A stretch of 64,000 bases of DNA from Oceanobacillus sp. HTM 045 (GTDB taxonomy: Bacteria; Pseudomonadota; Alphaproteobacteria; Rhodobacterales; Rhodobacteraceae), in contig WNWL01000003.1 in assembly GCA_009733745.1 (NCBI GenBank), positions 186,001 to 250,000 on the forward strand, written 5' to 3'. Shown here one piece after another: positions 51,051 to 59,998 of this stretch. Every line of letters begins with the position of its first letter. The first letter of the stretch is position 1. The notes beneath the pieces are model-generated. The model saw only the letters and a program-made list of their open reading frames with translations. It searched no databases and had not been told where the DNA came from. The translations under genes were made by a program, and so were the position numbers.

Positions 51051-51123
51051 GCCCCGCAACTCGACCTGGCTTCCCAGGAGCGTCCTGCCGCCGCAAGGCA
51101 GCCAGAACGCATCGATGAACCCG

Positions 51124-51163
51124 AACCCCCGTGGCGCCTGGCGCTTTCGGGGGTTTGTCTTTT
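51124..51163 (+). terminator. Intrinsic terminator of rpsU
   Basis: Stem AACCCCCG/CGGGGGTT (51124-51131 with 51148-51155) followed by TGTCTTTT. Confidence 0.85.
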
Positions 51164-51264
51164 CCAGGGGTCGGGGTTCTCGGCGTAGAAGCCGCCCGCC
51201 CCCCTCCTCCTTGACCGTCTCGCCCGGCGTTGCGACACTTCGGCGATGGGTTGAGGAGATTGTC

Positions 51265-52140
51265 ATGCGCATCCTGAAGTCAGTCGCAGCCGCCGCCCTG
51301 CTCACGGGCGCGCTTGCGTCGTGCGCCGTTTCGTCCGGCCCGCCCACCGCGGCGGCGCTGGCGGAGGGGCGGAACCGGTCGTCGCAGATCCTGAGCGAGC
51401 TGCAGCGCAAGGACGGGCTGATCAACGACCGCGGGCTCAACGCCTACATGCAGGAAATCGTCGGGAGGGTTTCGGCCGGGCGCCCGCGCGGGCTGCCGCC
51501 GATCCGGCCCTACATCATCAAGGACGCCGACATCAACGCCTTCACCACCGGCGGCGACGCCATATTCATCAATGCCGGGCTGATCGCGGCGATGGAGAGC
51601 GAGGCGCAGCTTGCCTTCGTCATCGCGCACGAGATCGCCCATGTCGACCGCGGCCACATCTCCGGCCGGCAGGACGTGGGCGTAGCGGCAGGCCTGCTCG
51701 GCGCGGTCGCGGCCATCGGCCTCGGCGCTGCGGGGGTGGACGGCAACATCGCCGGGCTGGGCGTCGGACTGGCGCAGAACGCCGCGGTGAACAGCTATTC
51801 GCGCGACCAGGAGCGCGACGCCGACACGTTCGGCGCGCAGTATCTCGCCGCGGGCGGCTACAGCGTCGCCGAGGGCGCGAAGTCCTTCGAGGTGCTGCGG
51901 CGCATCCACGGCGACCGGGGCGGGCCGGCGGCGTTCTTCTTCTCGTCGCACCCGATGAACTCCGAGCGGCTCGGCAACATCCGCCGCCTCGCCGGCGCCC
52001 AGGGCGGCGGCCGGGTCAACGCGAACGGCTACCTGAGGCGCACCGACAGCCTGCGTCGCGAGGTGCTGCGCTATCTCGACAGCAGCGGCCGGCGCAACGA
52101 GGCGGCGCAGCTTCGCCGGAACATCGCCGCGCTGCGCTAG
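51265..52140 (+). CDS. M48 family metalloprotease lipoprotein
   Basis: 291 aa; ATG at 51265 after GAGGAGA. Lipobox ALASC at residue 20 makes it a lipoprotein. Zinc motif HEIAH (in FVIAHEIAHVDRGH) with third ligand in QERDADTFG. The architecture matches BepA/LoiP-like periplasmic quality-control proteases without the TPR tail. A GA-rich hydrophobic stretch (about 135-165) follows the zinc site. Confidence 0.93.
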   Translation: MRILKSVAAAALLTGALASCAVSSGPPTAAALAEGRNRSSQILSELQRKDGLINDRGLNAYMQEIVGRVSAGRPRGLPPIRPYIIKDADINAFTTGGDAIFINAGLIAAMESEAQLAFVIAHEIAHVDRGHISGRQDVGVAAGLLGAVAAIGLGAAGVDGNIAGLGVGLAQNAAVNSYSRDQERDADTFGAQYLAAGGYSVAEGAKSFEVLRRIHGDRGGPAAFFFSSHPMNSERLGNIRRLAGAQGGGRVNANGYLRRTDSLRREVLRYLDSSGRRNEAAQLRRNIAALR

Positions 52141-52166
52141 GGCCCCGTTTCACTGGTGGCGAAACG

Positions 52167-52197
52167 GAAACGGCCGGGCACGAGGCCCGGCCGTTTC
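52167..52197. terminator. Bidirectional terminator hairpin
   Basis: A perfect 13-bp stem GAAACGGCCGGGC/GCCCGGCCGTTTC with loop ACGAG between the convergent M48 and outer-membrane genes. TTTC sits inside the stem end on both strands. Confidence 0.8.
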
Positions 52198-52239
52198 TCG
52201 TTGTCCTGTTCGCGTCGGCGTTCGCGCCGGCGGCGCGGA

Positions 52240-53001
52240 TCAGAAGCCGATCAGCGTCGAGATCGAGGTGAAGCCGCCGAAGAAGCCGGGGCCGTTGCGC
52301 GACTCGTCCTTCAGCGAGCTGGTGCCGAAGTGGTAGCTGAGCGTCACCTGCGCCGAGTGGGCCACGGTGGCGTCGTCGCCGATGGTCGAGCCGAAGGTGT
52401 AGCCCGCGCCGACGCTGAGCGGCGAGCCGGAGAAGCGGTGCTCGGCGCCGAGGCCGAGGCCCAGCAGCACGTCGTCCGTCGCGCCGGTCGAGAAGCCGAT
52501 CGCGGTGGTGCCGGTCAGCGCGGTGTTGTCGGTGAGGAAGTAGGTGCCGCCGAGGCCGCCGCCGATCACGGGGTCGGACGAGCCTTCCACGTCGAGCGCC
52601 TCGATCTGGCCGAAATAGGTGATGTCCTCGGTGTAGTAGAGGCCGGTCAGGCCGCCGCCGCCGAGCGCGACGCCCTCGGACGCGAGGCCCGAGCCGAACA
52701 CGCCGACGCCGTACTGGTCGTTGCGGTAGTAGACCGTCACCGTGCCGGTGCCGACGCCGGCCACGTCGTTCGGCGCGCGCGCAGCGAAGGCGGCGGCATC
52801 GAGCTGCACGCCGATCGTGTCGGTGAAGGGGATGTCCAGCGAGGTGCCGACGCCGAGGTTGTAGACCTCGTCCTCGGCTTCTGGGATCACGTTGATGCCG
52901 ACGAACTCGTCGATCCGGCCGTGCGGGCTGAAGTCCTGCGCGAGCGCGGACTGCGAGCCCAGTGCGACCGTCGCGGCGGATGCCAGCAGAAACCGTTTCA
53001 T
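52240..53001 (-). CDS. Outer-membrane beta-barrel protein
   Basis: 253 aa; ATG at 53001 starts a clear signal peptide (KRFLLASAATVALGSQSALA). The rest is made of alternating amphipathic strands with Tyr/Phe/Gly (VTVYYRNDQYGVGVF, VSVGAGYTFG-like) and a C-terminal aromatic (LIGF), as in porin-like or OmpW/YadA-unrelated barrels. No named family is claimed. About 400 bp of upstream DNA is gene-free. Confidence 0.75.
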   Translation of the reverse strand: MKRFLLASAATVALGSQSALAQDFSPHGRIDEFVGINVIPEAEDEVYNLGVGTSLDIPFTDTIGVQLDAAAFAARAPNDVAGVGTGTVTVYYRNDQYGVGVFGSGLASEGVALGGGGLTGLYYTEDITYFGQIEALDVEGSSDPVIGGGLGGTYFLTDNTALTGTTAIGFSTGATDDVLLGLGLGAEHRFSGSPLSVGAGYTFGSTIGDDATVAHSAQVTLSYHFGTSSLKDESRNGPGFFGGFTSISTLIGF

Positions 53002-53398
53002 GCGCCTGTCCTCATTTCCTTCTGACCGGACGACCTGCCCGAAAACCGTACCGACCAGAAACCCCGGATACCAGGGTCGCTTGACGTGGAAGATGGCATA
53101 GGGGTCCCCTTCATTCAAACCCGCGTCCCCCGCACGGCCTGATTATTTCGTGATCGGCACCAAAATGCCGCAGTGCGGCGAAACCCCCTCTCGGGGCGCG
53201 TCGCACACGCCACGGTTGACCACCAGACTGTGGCTCCCGCGCATCGCCGTTCCCGGGCCGTTCCTGCGGCGTTCCGGTGAAAGAACCTGCGTCAGCGTGC
53301 GGGGCCGCAACTGTCGTGTACCGCGGCCAGATCGGCGATGTGATATGGCGCAGACGAGGAATTCGTGATTCGGTGCGCCGGGAAGCAGAAGGACCGAG
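53002..53398. other. Gene-free region upstream of the barrel protein and phosphatase
   Basis: 397 bp between divergent genes. Only low-quality open frames on either strand. It should hold two promoters; TTGACC at about 53216 is one candidate -35 without a matching -10. Nothing else identified. Confidence 0.45.
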
Positions 53399-54157
53399 AT
53401 GCCGTTCATCGACACCGCACGCGCACCCGACGGGGTGCGGCTCTACGCGATCGGCGACATTCACGGCCGGCTCGACCTGCTGCGCCAGCAGCACGAATGG
53501 ATCGAGGCCGACCTGGAGCGCCGCCCGGTGGCAGACTGGCGCCTCGTCCATGTCGGCGACTATGTCGACCGGGGGCGCGAATCCGCCGGGGTGATCGACC
53601 TGCTGCACGCGCGGAGTTCGGACGGGCGCGTCATCTGCCTCAAGGGCAATCACGACGCCATGTTCGCGGACTTCCTCACCGACCCGGAGAACGACGCCGA
53701 GCTGTGGCTCACCAATGGCGGGATCACCACGCTCGAGTCCTACGGGATGGACCGGGAGGAGATCTACCGCGCCTACTACCGCGGCACCCTGCGGGACGCG
53801 GCGCTGACGCTGGTGCCGCAGTCGCATGTCGCCTTTCTCGACGGGCTGGAGCTTGGCGCGTCATCCGGCGACTACCTGTTCGTCCATGCCGGCATCGCGC
53901 CGGGCGTGCCGTTGGAGGAGCAGGACCCGGAGGACCTGATGTGGATCCGCGGTCGCTTCCTCGACAACGAGCGCGACTTCGGCGTGATCGTCGTCCACGG
54001 CCACACGATCCGGAAGGACGGGCCGGAGGTGAAGCGCAACCGCATCGGCATCGATACCGGCGCCTTCAACACCGAGCGCCTCTCCTGCGTGGTGCTGGAA
54101 GGCGGCGACAAGGGCCTGCTGACGCCGGACGGGCCGGAGCCGCTGAAGCTGCCGTGA
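53399..54157 (+). CDS. PPP-type serine/threonine (metallo)phosphatase
   Basis: 252 aa. The PPP metal motifs GDIHGRLD, GDYVDRGRE and GNHDAMF are complete, with later His in FVHAGIAPG and VVHGHT. It resembles PrpA/ApaH-like single-domain phosphatases acting on phosphoproteins or dinucleotides. Substrate unknown. Single gene with a short spacer to the next gene. Confidence 0.93.
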   Translation: MPFIDTARAPDGVRLYAIGDIHGRLDLLRQQHEWIEADLERRPVADWRLVHVGDYVDRGRESAGVIDLLHARSSDGRVICLKGNHDAMFADFLTDPENDAELWLTNGGITTLESYGMDREEIYRAYYRGTLRDAALTLVPQSHVAFLDGLELGASSGDYLFVHAGIAPGVPLEEQDPEDLMWIRGRFLDNERDFGVIVVHGHTIRKDGPEVKRNRIGIDTGAFNTERLSCVVLEGGDKGLLTPDGPEPLKLP

Positions 54158-54221
54158 ACACGGCTGCCCTGATAACGGCGGCGCTGGGCGAGCGGGCACG
54201 GTTGCGCTATCCTCCCCGTCC

Positions 54222-54737
54222 ATGATCGCCGCCTTCCTACTCCTCGCCGCCGCCGAAGCGGAGGCCTGCGGGCCGGGGCTCGAGATGCGTTATGCCGAGA
54301 GCTCGCCCCTCGATGTCGTGTGGATCCGCCACCTCTCGCCCGACGGCTGGCAGGTGGAGCGGGTGGTCTGGCGGCTGGAAGGATCCTCCGGCGCGCTGAT
54401 GTTCGACACCGTCGCGGGCGGCGAGGGCGCGGGTTCCGCCGGCGGGTTCGACGGCTGGAGCGGGCCGGTGCGCCTCGCCGACCTGCCGCTGATCGCCGAT
54501 GGCGGCGGCGACCTCACCCTCTCCTTCGAGGAATTTGCGGCGGGCGCGGAGTTCTCCTTCGGGATCGACCTCGACAGCCGCATCCAGGGCGCGGCCTCGA
54601 CGGTGGTGAGCCTCGGCGACATGGCCGGCGCGGCGGTCGCCGCGGAGTTCCGCCACGTGACCGGGATCGCCATGACGCTGACCGGCAACTTCGGCCCCGA
54701 CTCCCGCGCGGTGCTCAAGACGCCCTGCACCTCCTGA
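54222..54737 (+). CDS. Exported hypothetical protein
   Basis: 171 aa with an N-terminal hydrophobic stretch (MIAAFLLLAAAEAEA) consistent with a short signal peptide, a Cys right after it and another near the end (KTPCTS), possibly bridged. The mature part is beta-rich (VERVVWRLEGSSGALMF, FSFGIDLDSRIQG). No family recognised. Confidence 0.65.
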   Translation: MIAAFLLLAAAEAEACGPGLEMRYAESSPLDVVWIRHLSPDGWQVERVVWRLEGSSGALMFDTVAGGEGAGSAGGFDGWSGPVRLADLPLIADGGGDLTLSFEEFAAGAEFSFGIDLDSRIQGAASTVVSLGDMAGAAVAAEFRHVTGIAMTLTGNFGPDSRAVLKTPCTS

Positions 54738-54900
54738 CCAGCGCCGCCTCGCGGGGCTCTCGCAAAAAAGCAGTCCCAAGCAGGAACTCGCGGCCACCCC
54801 ACACGTTTGTGAGCCAGGACCGAGGAACGGTCCGGACCCCTAGGTCGAACGCCAGAAAAAAACGCGCCGGCACGCCCGGTGCGAATGGAGAGAGACTGAC

Positions 54901-55596
54901 ATGAAGACCATCCTCATCACCACCGCCCTGACCATGAGCCTTGCCGCCGCGACCACGGCGCGGGCCGACTGCGCCGCGGACATCGCCGCCTTCCCGGAGG
55001 AGCACGGCGAGACCCTGTCGGCGCTCACCAACGACGACCGCCCGGTCGTGCGCAGCCTGATGAACGCCGCCCGCGACCTGTCGGCCAACGGCTACGACGA
55101 GGTCTGCGCCTCGGTGCTCGACTCGCTCGAGGAGTATGTCGAGGCCCGCGCGGAAGAGGGCGTCGGCGAGCCTGCCCCGGTTGAGGGCGCGGCCGATGGC
55201 GCCACCGACGGCACCGAAACCGTGGCCGAGACCGAAGCCGAGGCCGAAATCGAAGCCGGGACCGTCGACCTGACCGCGGCCGGCAACGACTGGGCCCGGA
55301 AGGACCTGGTCGGCACCTATGTCTACGGCATCGACGAGGAGTATCTCGGCGCGGTCGAGGGTGCGCTGGTCGGCGAGGGCGGCAAGCTCTCGCACCTGAT
55401 CGTTGCCACCGGCGGCCTGCTGGGCATCGGCGACCGCGAGGTCGCGGTGCCGGTCACCAAGATCAAGGCGATCGCCGGCGAGGACTGGCTCTACGTCCCG
55501 ATGACGCAGGACCAGCTCGAGAAAGCGCCGGACTACGACGAGACCGATGGCGAGTGGACCATCGACAACAACGACGGCTACTACGACGCCAGCTGA
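54901..55596 (+). CDS. Exported PRC-barrel domain protein
   Basis: 231 aa. Signal peptide (TILITTALTMSLAAATTARA), a helical part with two Cys (CAADIAAF, EVCASVLDS), an acidic Glu/Ala/Thr linker (about 85-125), then a PRC-barrel domain (about 138-205; DLVGTYVYGIDEEYLGAVEG, LIVATGGLLGIGDREVAVP). Such periplasmic PRC proteins are common in Rhodobacterales; role unclear. Strong terminator follows. Confidence 0.85.
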   Translation: MKTILITTALTMSLAAATTARADCAADIAAFPEEHGETLSALTNDDRPVVRSLMNAARDLSANGYDEVCASVLDSLEEYVEARAEEGVGEPAPVEGAADGATDGTETVAETEAEAEIEAGTVDLTAAGNDWARKDLVGTYVYGIDEEYLGAVEGALVGEGGKLSHLIVATGGLLGIGDREVAVPVTKIKAIAGEDWLYVPMTQDQLEKAPDYDETDGEWTIDNNDGYYDAS

Positions 55597-55616
55597 CCGC
55601 TCCCGCGGTTCGGCAG

Positions 55617-55646
55617 AAGGCCGGGGCCTCGCGCCCCGGCCTTTTT
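55617..55646. terminator. Intrinsic terminator after the PRC-barrel gene
   Basis: An 11-bp stem AAGGCCGGGGC/GCCCCGGCCTT with loop CTCGC followed by TTTC. It also ends the convergent HxlR gene, whose stop lies right at its edge. Confidence 0.88.
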
Positions 55647-56011
55647 CATGCGCCGACCCGTTCCCCTGCGAGCGCCGAGGCGATCTCCCCGGTATGGCGC
55701 TCGCCCCATTCGCAGAGCGGCACCAGCGCCGCCGCGAGGCTGTGGCCGAAGGGCGTCAGCGCATAGTCCACCCGCGGCGGGATCTCGCCGTGATCGGTGC
55801 GCAAGATGACGCCGTGCGCCTCCATTTCCTTGAGCTGCTGGATCAGGACCTTGTCGCTGACCCGGCTCACCGCGCGGCGCAGCTCGCCATAGCGCAGCGA
55901 ACCCTTCGCCAGGAAGAACAGGATCAGCGGCTTCCACTTCCCCCCGATCACGCGGATCGCCGCGTCGAGGCCGCAGAGGAAGGGGGCGGGCTTCGTGTCT
56001 TTCGGTGCCAT
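55646..56011 (-). CDS. HxlR family transcriptional regulator
   Basis: 121 aa winged-helix regulator (IGGKWKPLILFFL, LRYGELRRAVSRVSDKVL, RVDYALTPFGHSL). One Cys near the N-terminus (FLCGLDA) is where thiol-sensing HxlR members carry their redox cysteine. Divergent from an SDR gene, its probable target. Confidence 0.92.
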   Translation of the reverse strand: MAPKDTKPAPFLCGLDAAIRVIGGKWKPLILFFLAKGSLRYGELRRAVSRVSDKVLIQQLKEMEAHGVILRTDHGEIPPRVDYALTPFGHSLAAALVPLCEWGERHTGEIASALAGERVGA

Positions 56012-56097
56012 ATCGCCTACTTACCAAAAGGTGCATACTTGTGAATTAGTAACCCATCCCCCAGCTTCCTGTCACCCCCAACGGAGGAGATAGGAAA
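56012..56097. promoter_or_regulatory. HxlR/SDR divergent promoter region
   Basis: 86 bp with an AT-rich centre holding the direct repeat ACTTACC...ACTTGTG and a flanking TAGTAAC, a plausible HxlR operator overlapping both promoters. GGAGGAG lies before the SDR start at 56098. Confidence 0.45.
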
Positions 56098-56847
56098 ATG
56101 AGCAGACTGGAAGGAAAGACGGCCGTCATCACCGGCGGCGCCAGTGGCATCGGCCTTGCGATGGCGAAGCGGTTCATCGCCGACGGCGCCATCGTCTACA
56201 TCTTCGGCCGCCGGCAGGAGGCGCTCGACGCCGCGCTGGCCGAGCTCGGCCCGCAGGCCCGCGCCGTGCGCGGCGACACCACGAAGGCGGAGGATCTCGA
56301 CACCCTCTACGAGACCGTGAAGGCCGAGAGGGGCCGGATCGACGTGCTGGTCGCCAATGCCGGCGTCGGCGAGTTCGGCCCGCTCGGCGGCATCTCGGCG
56401 GAGCATTACGACTGGACCTTCGACATCAACGTGAAGGGCACGATCTTCACCGTGCAGAAGGCGCTGCCGCTGATGGGCGAGGGCGGCTCGGTGATTCTCA
56501 CCGGTTCCACCGTCGGCTCGATGGGAACGCAGGCGATGAGCGTCTACAGCGCCTCCAAGGCCGCGGTGCGCAACCTCGCCCGGAGCTGGGCGCTGGACCT
56601 CAAGGGCACCGGCATCCGGGTCAACGTCCTCTCGCCCGGCGCGACCGAGACGGTGAAGGTGAAGGAGCTGTTCGAGAGCGCAGGCTCGGCCGACGACATT
56701 GTCGCCGGGTTCGCCGCCCAGACCCCGCTCGGCCGGATCGCGGACCCCGCCGAGACCGCCGCCGTCGCGGCCTTCCTCGCCTCGGGCGACAGCAGCTTCA
56801 TGACCGGCAGCGAGGTCTTCGTCGACGGCGGTTACGCGCAGGTCTGA
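56098..56847 (+). CDS. SDR family oxidoreductase
   Basis: 249 aa classical short-chain dehydrogenase: TGGASGIGLAMA cofactor motif, NAGVGEFGPLG, catalytic Ser in LTGSTVGS and Tyr-x3-Lys in VYSASKAAVR. Arg in FGRRQEA suggests NADPH. Likely induced through the divergent HxlR protein, as in many quinone/aldehyde-stress pairs. Confidence 0.93.
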   Translation: MSRLEGKTAVITGGASGIGLAMAKRFIADGAIVYIFGRRQEALDAALAELGPQARAVRGDTTKAEDLDTLYETVKAERGRIDVLVANAGVGEFGPLGGISAEHYDWTFDINVKGTIFTVQKALPLMGEGGSVILTGSTVGSMGTQAMSVYSASKAAVRNLARSWALDLKGTGIRVNVLSPGATETVKVKELFESAGSADDIVAGFAAQTPLGRIADPAETAAVAAFLASGDSSFMTGSEVFVDGGYAQV

Positions 56848-56923
56848 GCAAACCGGGCCTGAAGACAATTGCCGAAGCGACCACCGGGCCGGGGCACCTG
56901 CTGTACCGGCCCGCTTGCGCGCC

Positions 56924-57763
56924 TCACGGCCGCCCTGCGGCCAGCGCCTCGATCCAGTCCATCGCGTCGATCCCGGCCCCGAACAGGCGCAGGTCGTTGT
57001 GCGCCCCGCCGGGATAGACGATCAGGCGTTTCGGCTCCGCCGCGGCGTCGAACAGCCGCCGGCCCTGCGCCACGGGGATCGTCGCGTCGCGGTCGCCATG
57101 CAGCACCAGCAGCGGCATCCCCACGCTCCCGATCCGGTCGATGCTGTCCCAGCGGTCATCCCACATCAGCGTGCAGGCCGGGGCGAAGGCGAAATGCGCC
57201 TCCGCCGTCTCGCAGAGCCGGGCGAAGGGCGTCTCCAGCACCAGCCCGCGCGCTTCTCGGCGGGCGGCCACCTGCACCGCCACCGCGGCGCCGAGGCTGG
57301 TGCCGTAGATCACCCGCTCCGCCGGGGCGGTGCCGGTGATCTCCCCGAGCGCGTCGTAGAAGGCGAGCGCGTCCGCGGTCAGCGCCGCCTCGGAGGGCTC
57401 GCCCGGCAATCCGCCCGCACCGCGGTAGTTCAGCGCCGCGATGCCGTAGCCGCGATAGGCGAACTCCGCGAGGCGCGAGGCGGAGTGCGGCAACGACCCC
57501 GCGTTACCGGGGAAGTGGACGATCAGCGGCAGGCCCGGATGCGGCTCCACCAGCCAGCCGACCAGCCCGACCCCGTCGGGCGCATCCACCCGCACCGCAC
57601 GGGCGCGCGGAAGGCCCACCGGATGGGCCGCGGAGACATTGTCGCGGAAGGGGTAGATCAGGCTGCGGCGCGCGAGCAGGAGACCCGTCACCGCCAGCGC
57701 CCAGGCGAGGGCGAGCGCCACTCCCGCCCGAACGAAAAAGCGGGCCACGCGGGCCCGCTTCAT
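56924..57763 (-). CDS. Membrane-anchored alpha/beta hydrolase (ABHD13/YfhR-like)
   Basis: 279 aa. N-terminal membrane anchor (about 10-32), hydrolase core with FPGNAGSLPHS, LNYRGAGGLPG, nucleophile YGTSLGAAVA, Asp in LHGDRDATIP and His in GGAHNDL. Family function unknown. It starts 4 bp after the pntB stop and is the last gene of the pnt transcript. Confidence 0.9.
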   Translation of the reverse strand: MKRARVARFFVRAGVALALAWALAVTGLLLARRSLIYPFRDNVSAAHPVGLPRARAVRVDAPDGVGLVGWLVEPHPGLPLIVHFPGNAGSLPHSASRLAEFAYRGYGIAALNYRGAGGLPGEPSEAALTADALAFYDALGEITGTAPAERVIYGTSLGAAVAVQVAARREARGLVLETPFARLCETAEAHFAFAPACTLMWDDRWDSIDRIGSVGMPLLVLHGDRDATIPVAQGRRLFDAAAEPKRLIVYPGGAHNDLRLFGAGIDAMDWIEALAAGRP

Positions 57764-57767
57764 GGTC

Positions 57768-59168
57768 TCATTCCATCGCCTTGACGATGTCCTCGGTCAT
57801 CTTCTTGGCGTCGCCGAGCAGCATCATGGTCTGGTCCATGAAGAACAGCGGGTTCTCGACGCCGGCATAGCCCGCGCCCATCGACCGCTTCACGAACAGC
57901 ACCGTCTTGGCCTTCTCGACGTCGAGCACCGGCATGCCGGCGATCGGCGACTTCGGATCGGTCTTGGCCGAGGGGTTGGTCACGTCGTTGGCGCCGATCA
58001 CGTAGGCGACGTCGGCGCGGGAGAACTCGGAGTTGACGTCCTCCAGCTCGAACACCTCGTCATAGGGCACGTTGGCCTCGGCCAGCAGCACGTTCATGTG
58101 GCCGGGCATGCGGCCCGCGACCGGGTGGATGGCGTATTTCACGTCCACCCCGTTCTCCTTCAGCTTGTCGGCCATCTCGCGCAGCGCGTGCTGCGCCTGG
58201 GCGACCGCCATGCCGTAGCCGGGCACGATGATGACCGAACCGGCGTTCTGCATGATGAAGGCCGCGTCGTCGGCCGAGCCGCGCTTGTAGGGCTTCTGCT
58301 CGCCCCCGCCCTCCGCCGGGCCGGCATCGTCGCCGCCGAAGCCGCCGAGGATCACCGAGATGAACGAACGGTTCATGCCGTGGCACATGATGTAGGACAG
58401 GATCGCGCCGGAGGAGCCGACCAGCGAGCCGGTGATGATCAGCGCGGTGTTGCCCAGCGTGAAGCCGATGCCCGCCGCGGCCCAGCCGGAATAGGAGTTC
58501 AGCATCGACACGACCACCGGCATGTCGGCGCCGCCGATCGGGATGATGATCAGCACGCCGAGCGCGAAGGCGGCGATGGTGATGAGCCAGAACCAGCCGG
58601 TCCACTGGGTGGTGATCAGCAGGATGATCATGATCACCAGCGCGACCGCGAGGCCGATGTTGATCAGGTGCCGCGAGGGCAGCAGGATCGGCGCGCCGGA
58701 CATGCGCCCGTCCAGCTTGGCGAAGGCGATGACCGAGCCGGTGAAGGTGATCGCGCCGATCGCGACACCGAGCGACATCTCGACGATTGAGGCGCCGTGC
58801 ACGTCACCCGGCATGCCGATGCCGAAGGCCTCCGGCGAGTAGAGCGCACCGGCGGCCACGAACACCGCCGCGAGGCCGACCAGCGAGTGGAAGGCGGCGA
58901 CGAGCTGCGGCATCTGGGTCATCGCCACGCGCTTGGCGATCACCGCGCCGACGGCGCCGCCGGCGGCCATGCCGAGCAGCACCATGATCCAGCCCGAGAA
59001 GCTGGACGGCGGCGCGAAGATGAACAGCGTCGTCAGGATGGCGATGCCCATCCCGATCATGCCGAAGCGGTTGCCCTGGCGCGAGGTCGTCGGGTGCGAC
59101 AGCCCCCTCAGCGCCATGATGAACAGGACGCCGGCGACGAGATAGGCGAATGCTGCGAGATTGGCCAT
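57768..59168 (-). CDS. pntB: NAD(P) transhydrogenase subunit beta
   Basis: 466 aa. About nine N-terminal membrane helices form the proton channel with the alpha-2 subunit, and a C-terminal NADP(H)-binding domain (about 285-466) carries IIVPGYGMAVAQAQ and YVIGANDVTNPSA. Proton-driven reduction of NADP+ by NADH. Part of the split pntAA-x-pntAB-pntB operon. Confidence 0.97.
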   Translation of the reverse strand: MANLAAFAYLVAGVLFIMALRGLSHPTTSRQGNRFGMIGMGIAILTTLFIFAPPSSFSGWIMVLLGMAAGGAVGAVIAKRVAMTQMPQLVAAFHSLVGLAAVFVAAGALYSPEAFGIGMPGDVHGASIVEMSLGVAIGAITFTGSVIAFAKLDGRMSGAPILLPSRHLINIGLAVALVIMIILLITTQWTGWFWLITIAAFALGVLIIIPIGGADMPVVVSMLNSYSGWAAAGIGFTLGNTALIITGSLVGSSGAILSYIMCHGMNRSFISVILGGFGGDDAGPAEGGGEQKPYKRGSADDAAFIMQNAGSVIIVPGYGMAVAQAQHALREMADKLKENGVDVKYAIHPVAGRMPGHMNVLLAEANVPYDEVFELEDVNSEFSRADVAYVIGANDVTNPSAKTDPKSPIAGMPVLDVEKAKTVLFVKRSMGAGYAGVENPLFFMDQTMMLLGDAKKMTEDIVKAME

Positions 59169-59178
59169 GATCCGCCCC

Positions 59179-59619
59179 TCAGTCCTTCTTCTTGTACATC
59201 GAGAGCATCCGCTCGGTGACCAGGAAGCCGCCGAAGATGTTCACGCTGGCGAGGATCACGCCGATGAAGCCGAAGATGCGGGTCGCCCAGGTGGCGCCCT
59301 CGTCGATATCGGCCCCGGCCGCGACCAGGGCGCCGACCACGATCACCGAGGAGATCGCGTTGGTCACCGACATCAGCGGCGTGTGCAGCGCCGGCGTCAC
59401 CGACCAGACCACGTAGTAGCCCACGAAGCAGGCCAGCGCGAAGATCGAGAGCTGGAACAGGAACGGGTCGATCCCCGCCGCTGCCGCCGCCCCGGCCATG
59501 CCCTGCGATGCAAGCTCAGGCGCCGCCTCCGCGGCCTCCTGCGCGATGGTCGCGAGGTCTGTCGCGGCCTGCGCGGCGCGCTCGGCGAGTTCGTTCAGTG
59601 TCTCCGCGGCAGAAGCCAT
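59179..59619 (-). CDS. NAD(P) transhydrogenase subunit alpha part 2 (membrane domain)
   Basis: 146 aa; ATG at 59619 after a GAGGAGGGG site. A charged helical N-terminus (about 1-45) is followed by three to four membrane spans with the PntA C-terminal motifs [20 protein letters not shown] and [14 protein letters not shown]. Corresponds to PntAB of three-gene transhydrogenases. 10 bp before pntB. Confidence 0.95.
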   Translation of the reverse strand: MASAAETLNELAERAAQAATDLATIAQEAAEAAPELASQGMAGAAAAAGIDPFLFQLSIFALACFVGYYVVWSVTPALHTPLMSVTNAISSVIVVGALVAAGADIDEGATWATRIFGFIGVILASVNIFGGFLVTERMLSMYKKKD

Positions 59620-59629
59620 TGCCCCCTCC

Positions 59630-59998
59630 TCAGTTGTCCCCGCCGAATGTGGCCTGGCCGAATGCGTTCCGGCCGATCCGGCATTCGGCGACGATGCCGT
59701 AGTAGGCATCGCCGTGATCTCCGACGAAGCGGAGCGTGTTCATGCGGTGGTCCGCCCTGCCCTGCGCCGCTTCCTCGGTCATCGCGACCAGCTCGGCGAC
59801 CGCTGCCGGGCCCGCGGCCACGGCCAACTCGTCGACGATGCAGGCATAGGTGTCGTAGTCGGCCACCCGGCCGTCGCGCGCGTCGACCGTCGCCGCGGCG
59901 GCGGCGAAGGCCCGGCGCTGCTCCGGGCTCGCGCCTTCCGGCGCCCCGGCGATGGCCGGAGCGGCCGCGAGTGCTGCGATCAGGGCCAGAGCCCTCAC
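59630..59998 (-). CDS. Exported hypothetical protein inside the pnt operon
   Basis: 122 aa with a signal peptide ([16 protein letters not shown]) and a helical mature part with two Cys ([17 protein letters not shown]). GTG start at 59998 overlaps the pntAA stop (GTGA), and it ends 10 bp before pntAB, so it is firmly built into the operon. No family recognised; it may be a periplasmic accessory of the transhydrogenase or a passenger. Confidence 0.7.
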   Translation of the reverse strand: MRALALIAALAAAPAIAGAPEGASPEQRRAFAAAAATVDARDGRVADYDTYACIVDELAVAAGPAAVAELVAMTEEAAQGRADHRMNTLRFVGDHGDAYYGIVAECRIGRNAFGQATFGGDN

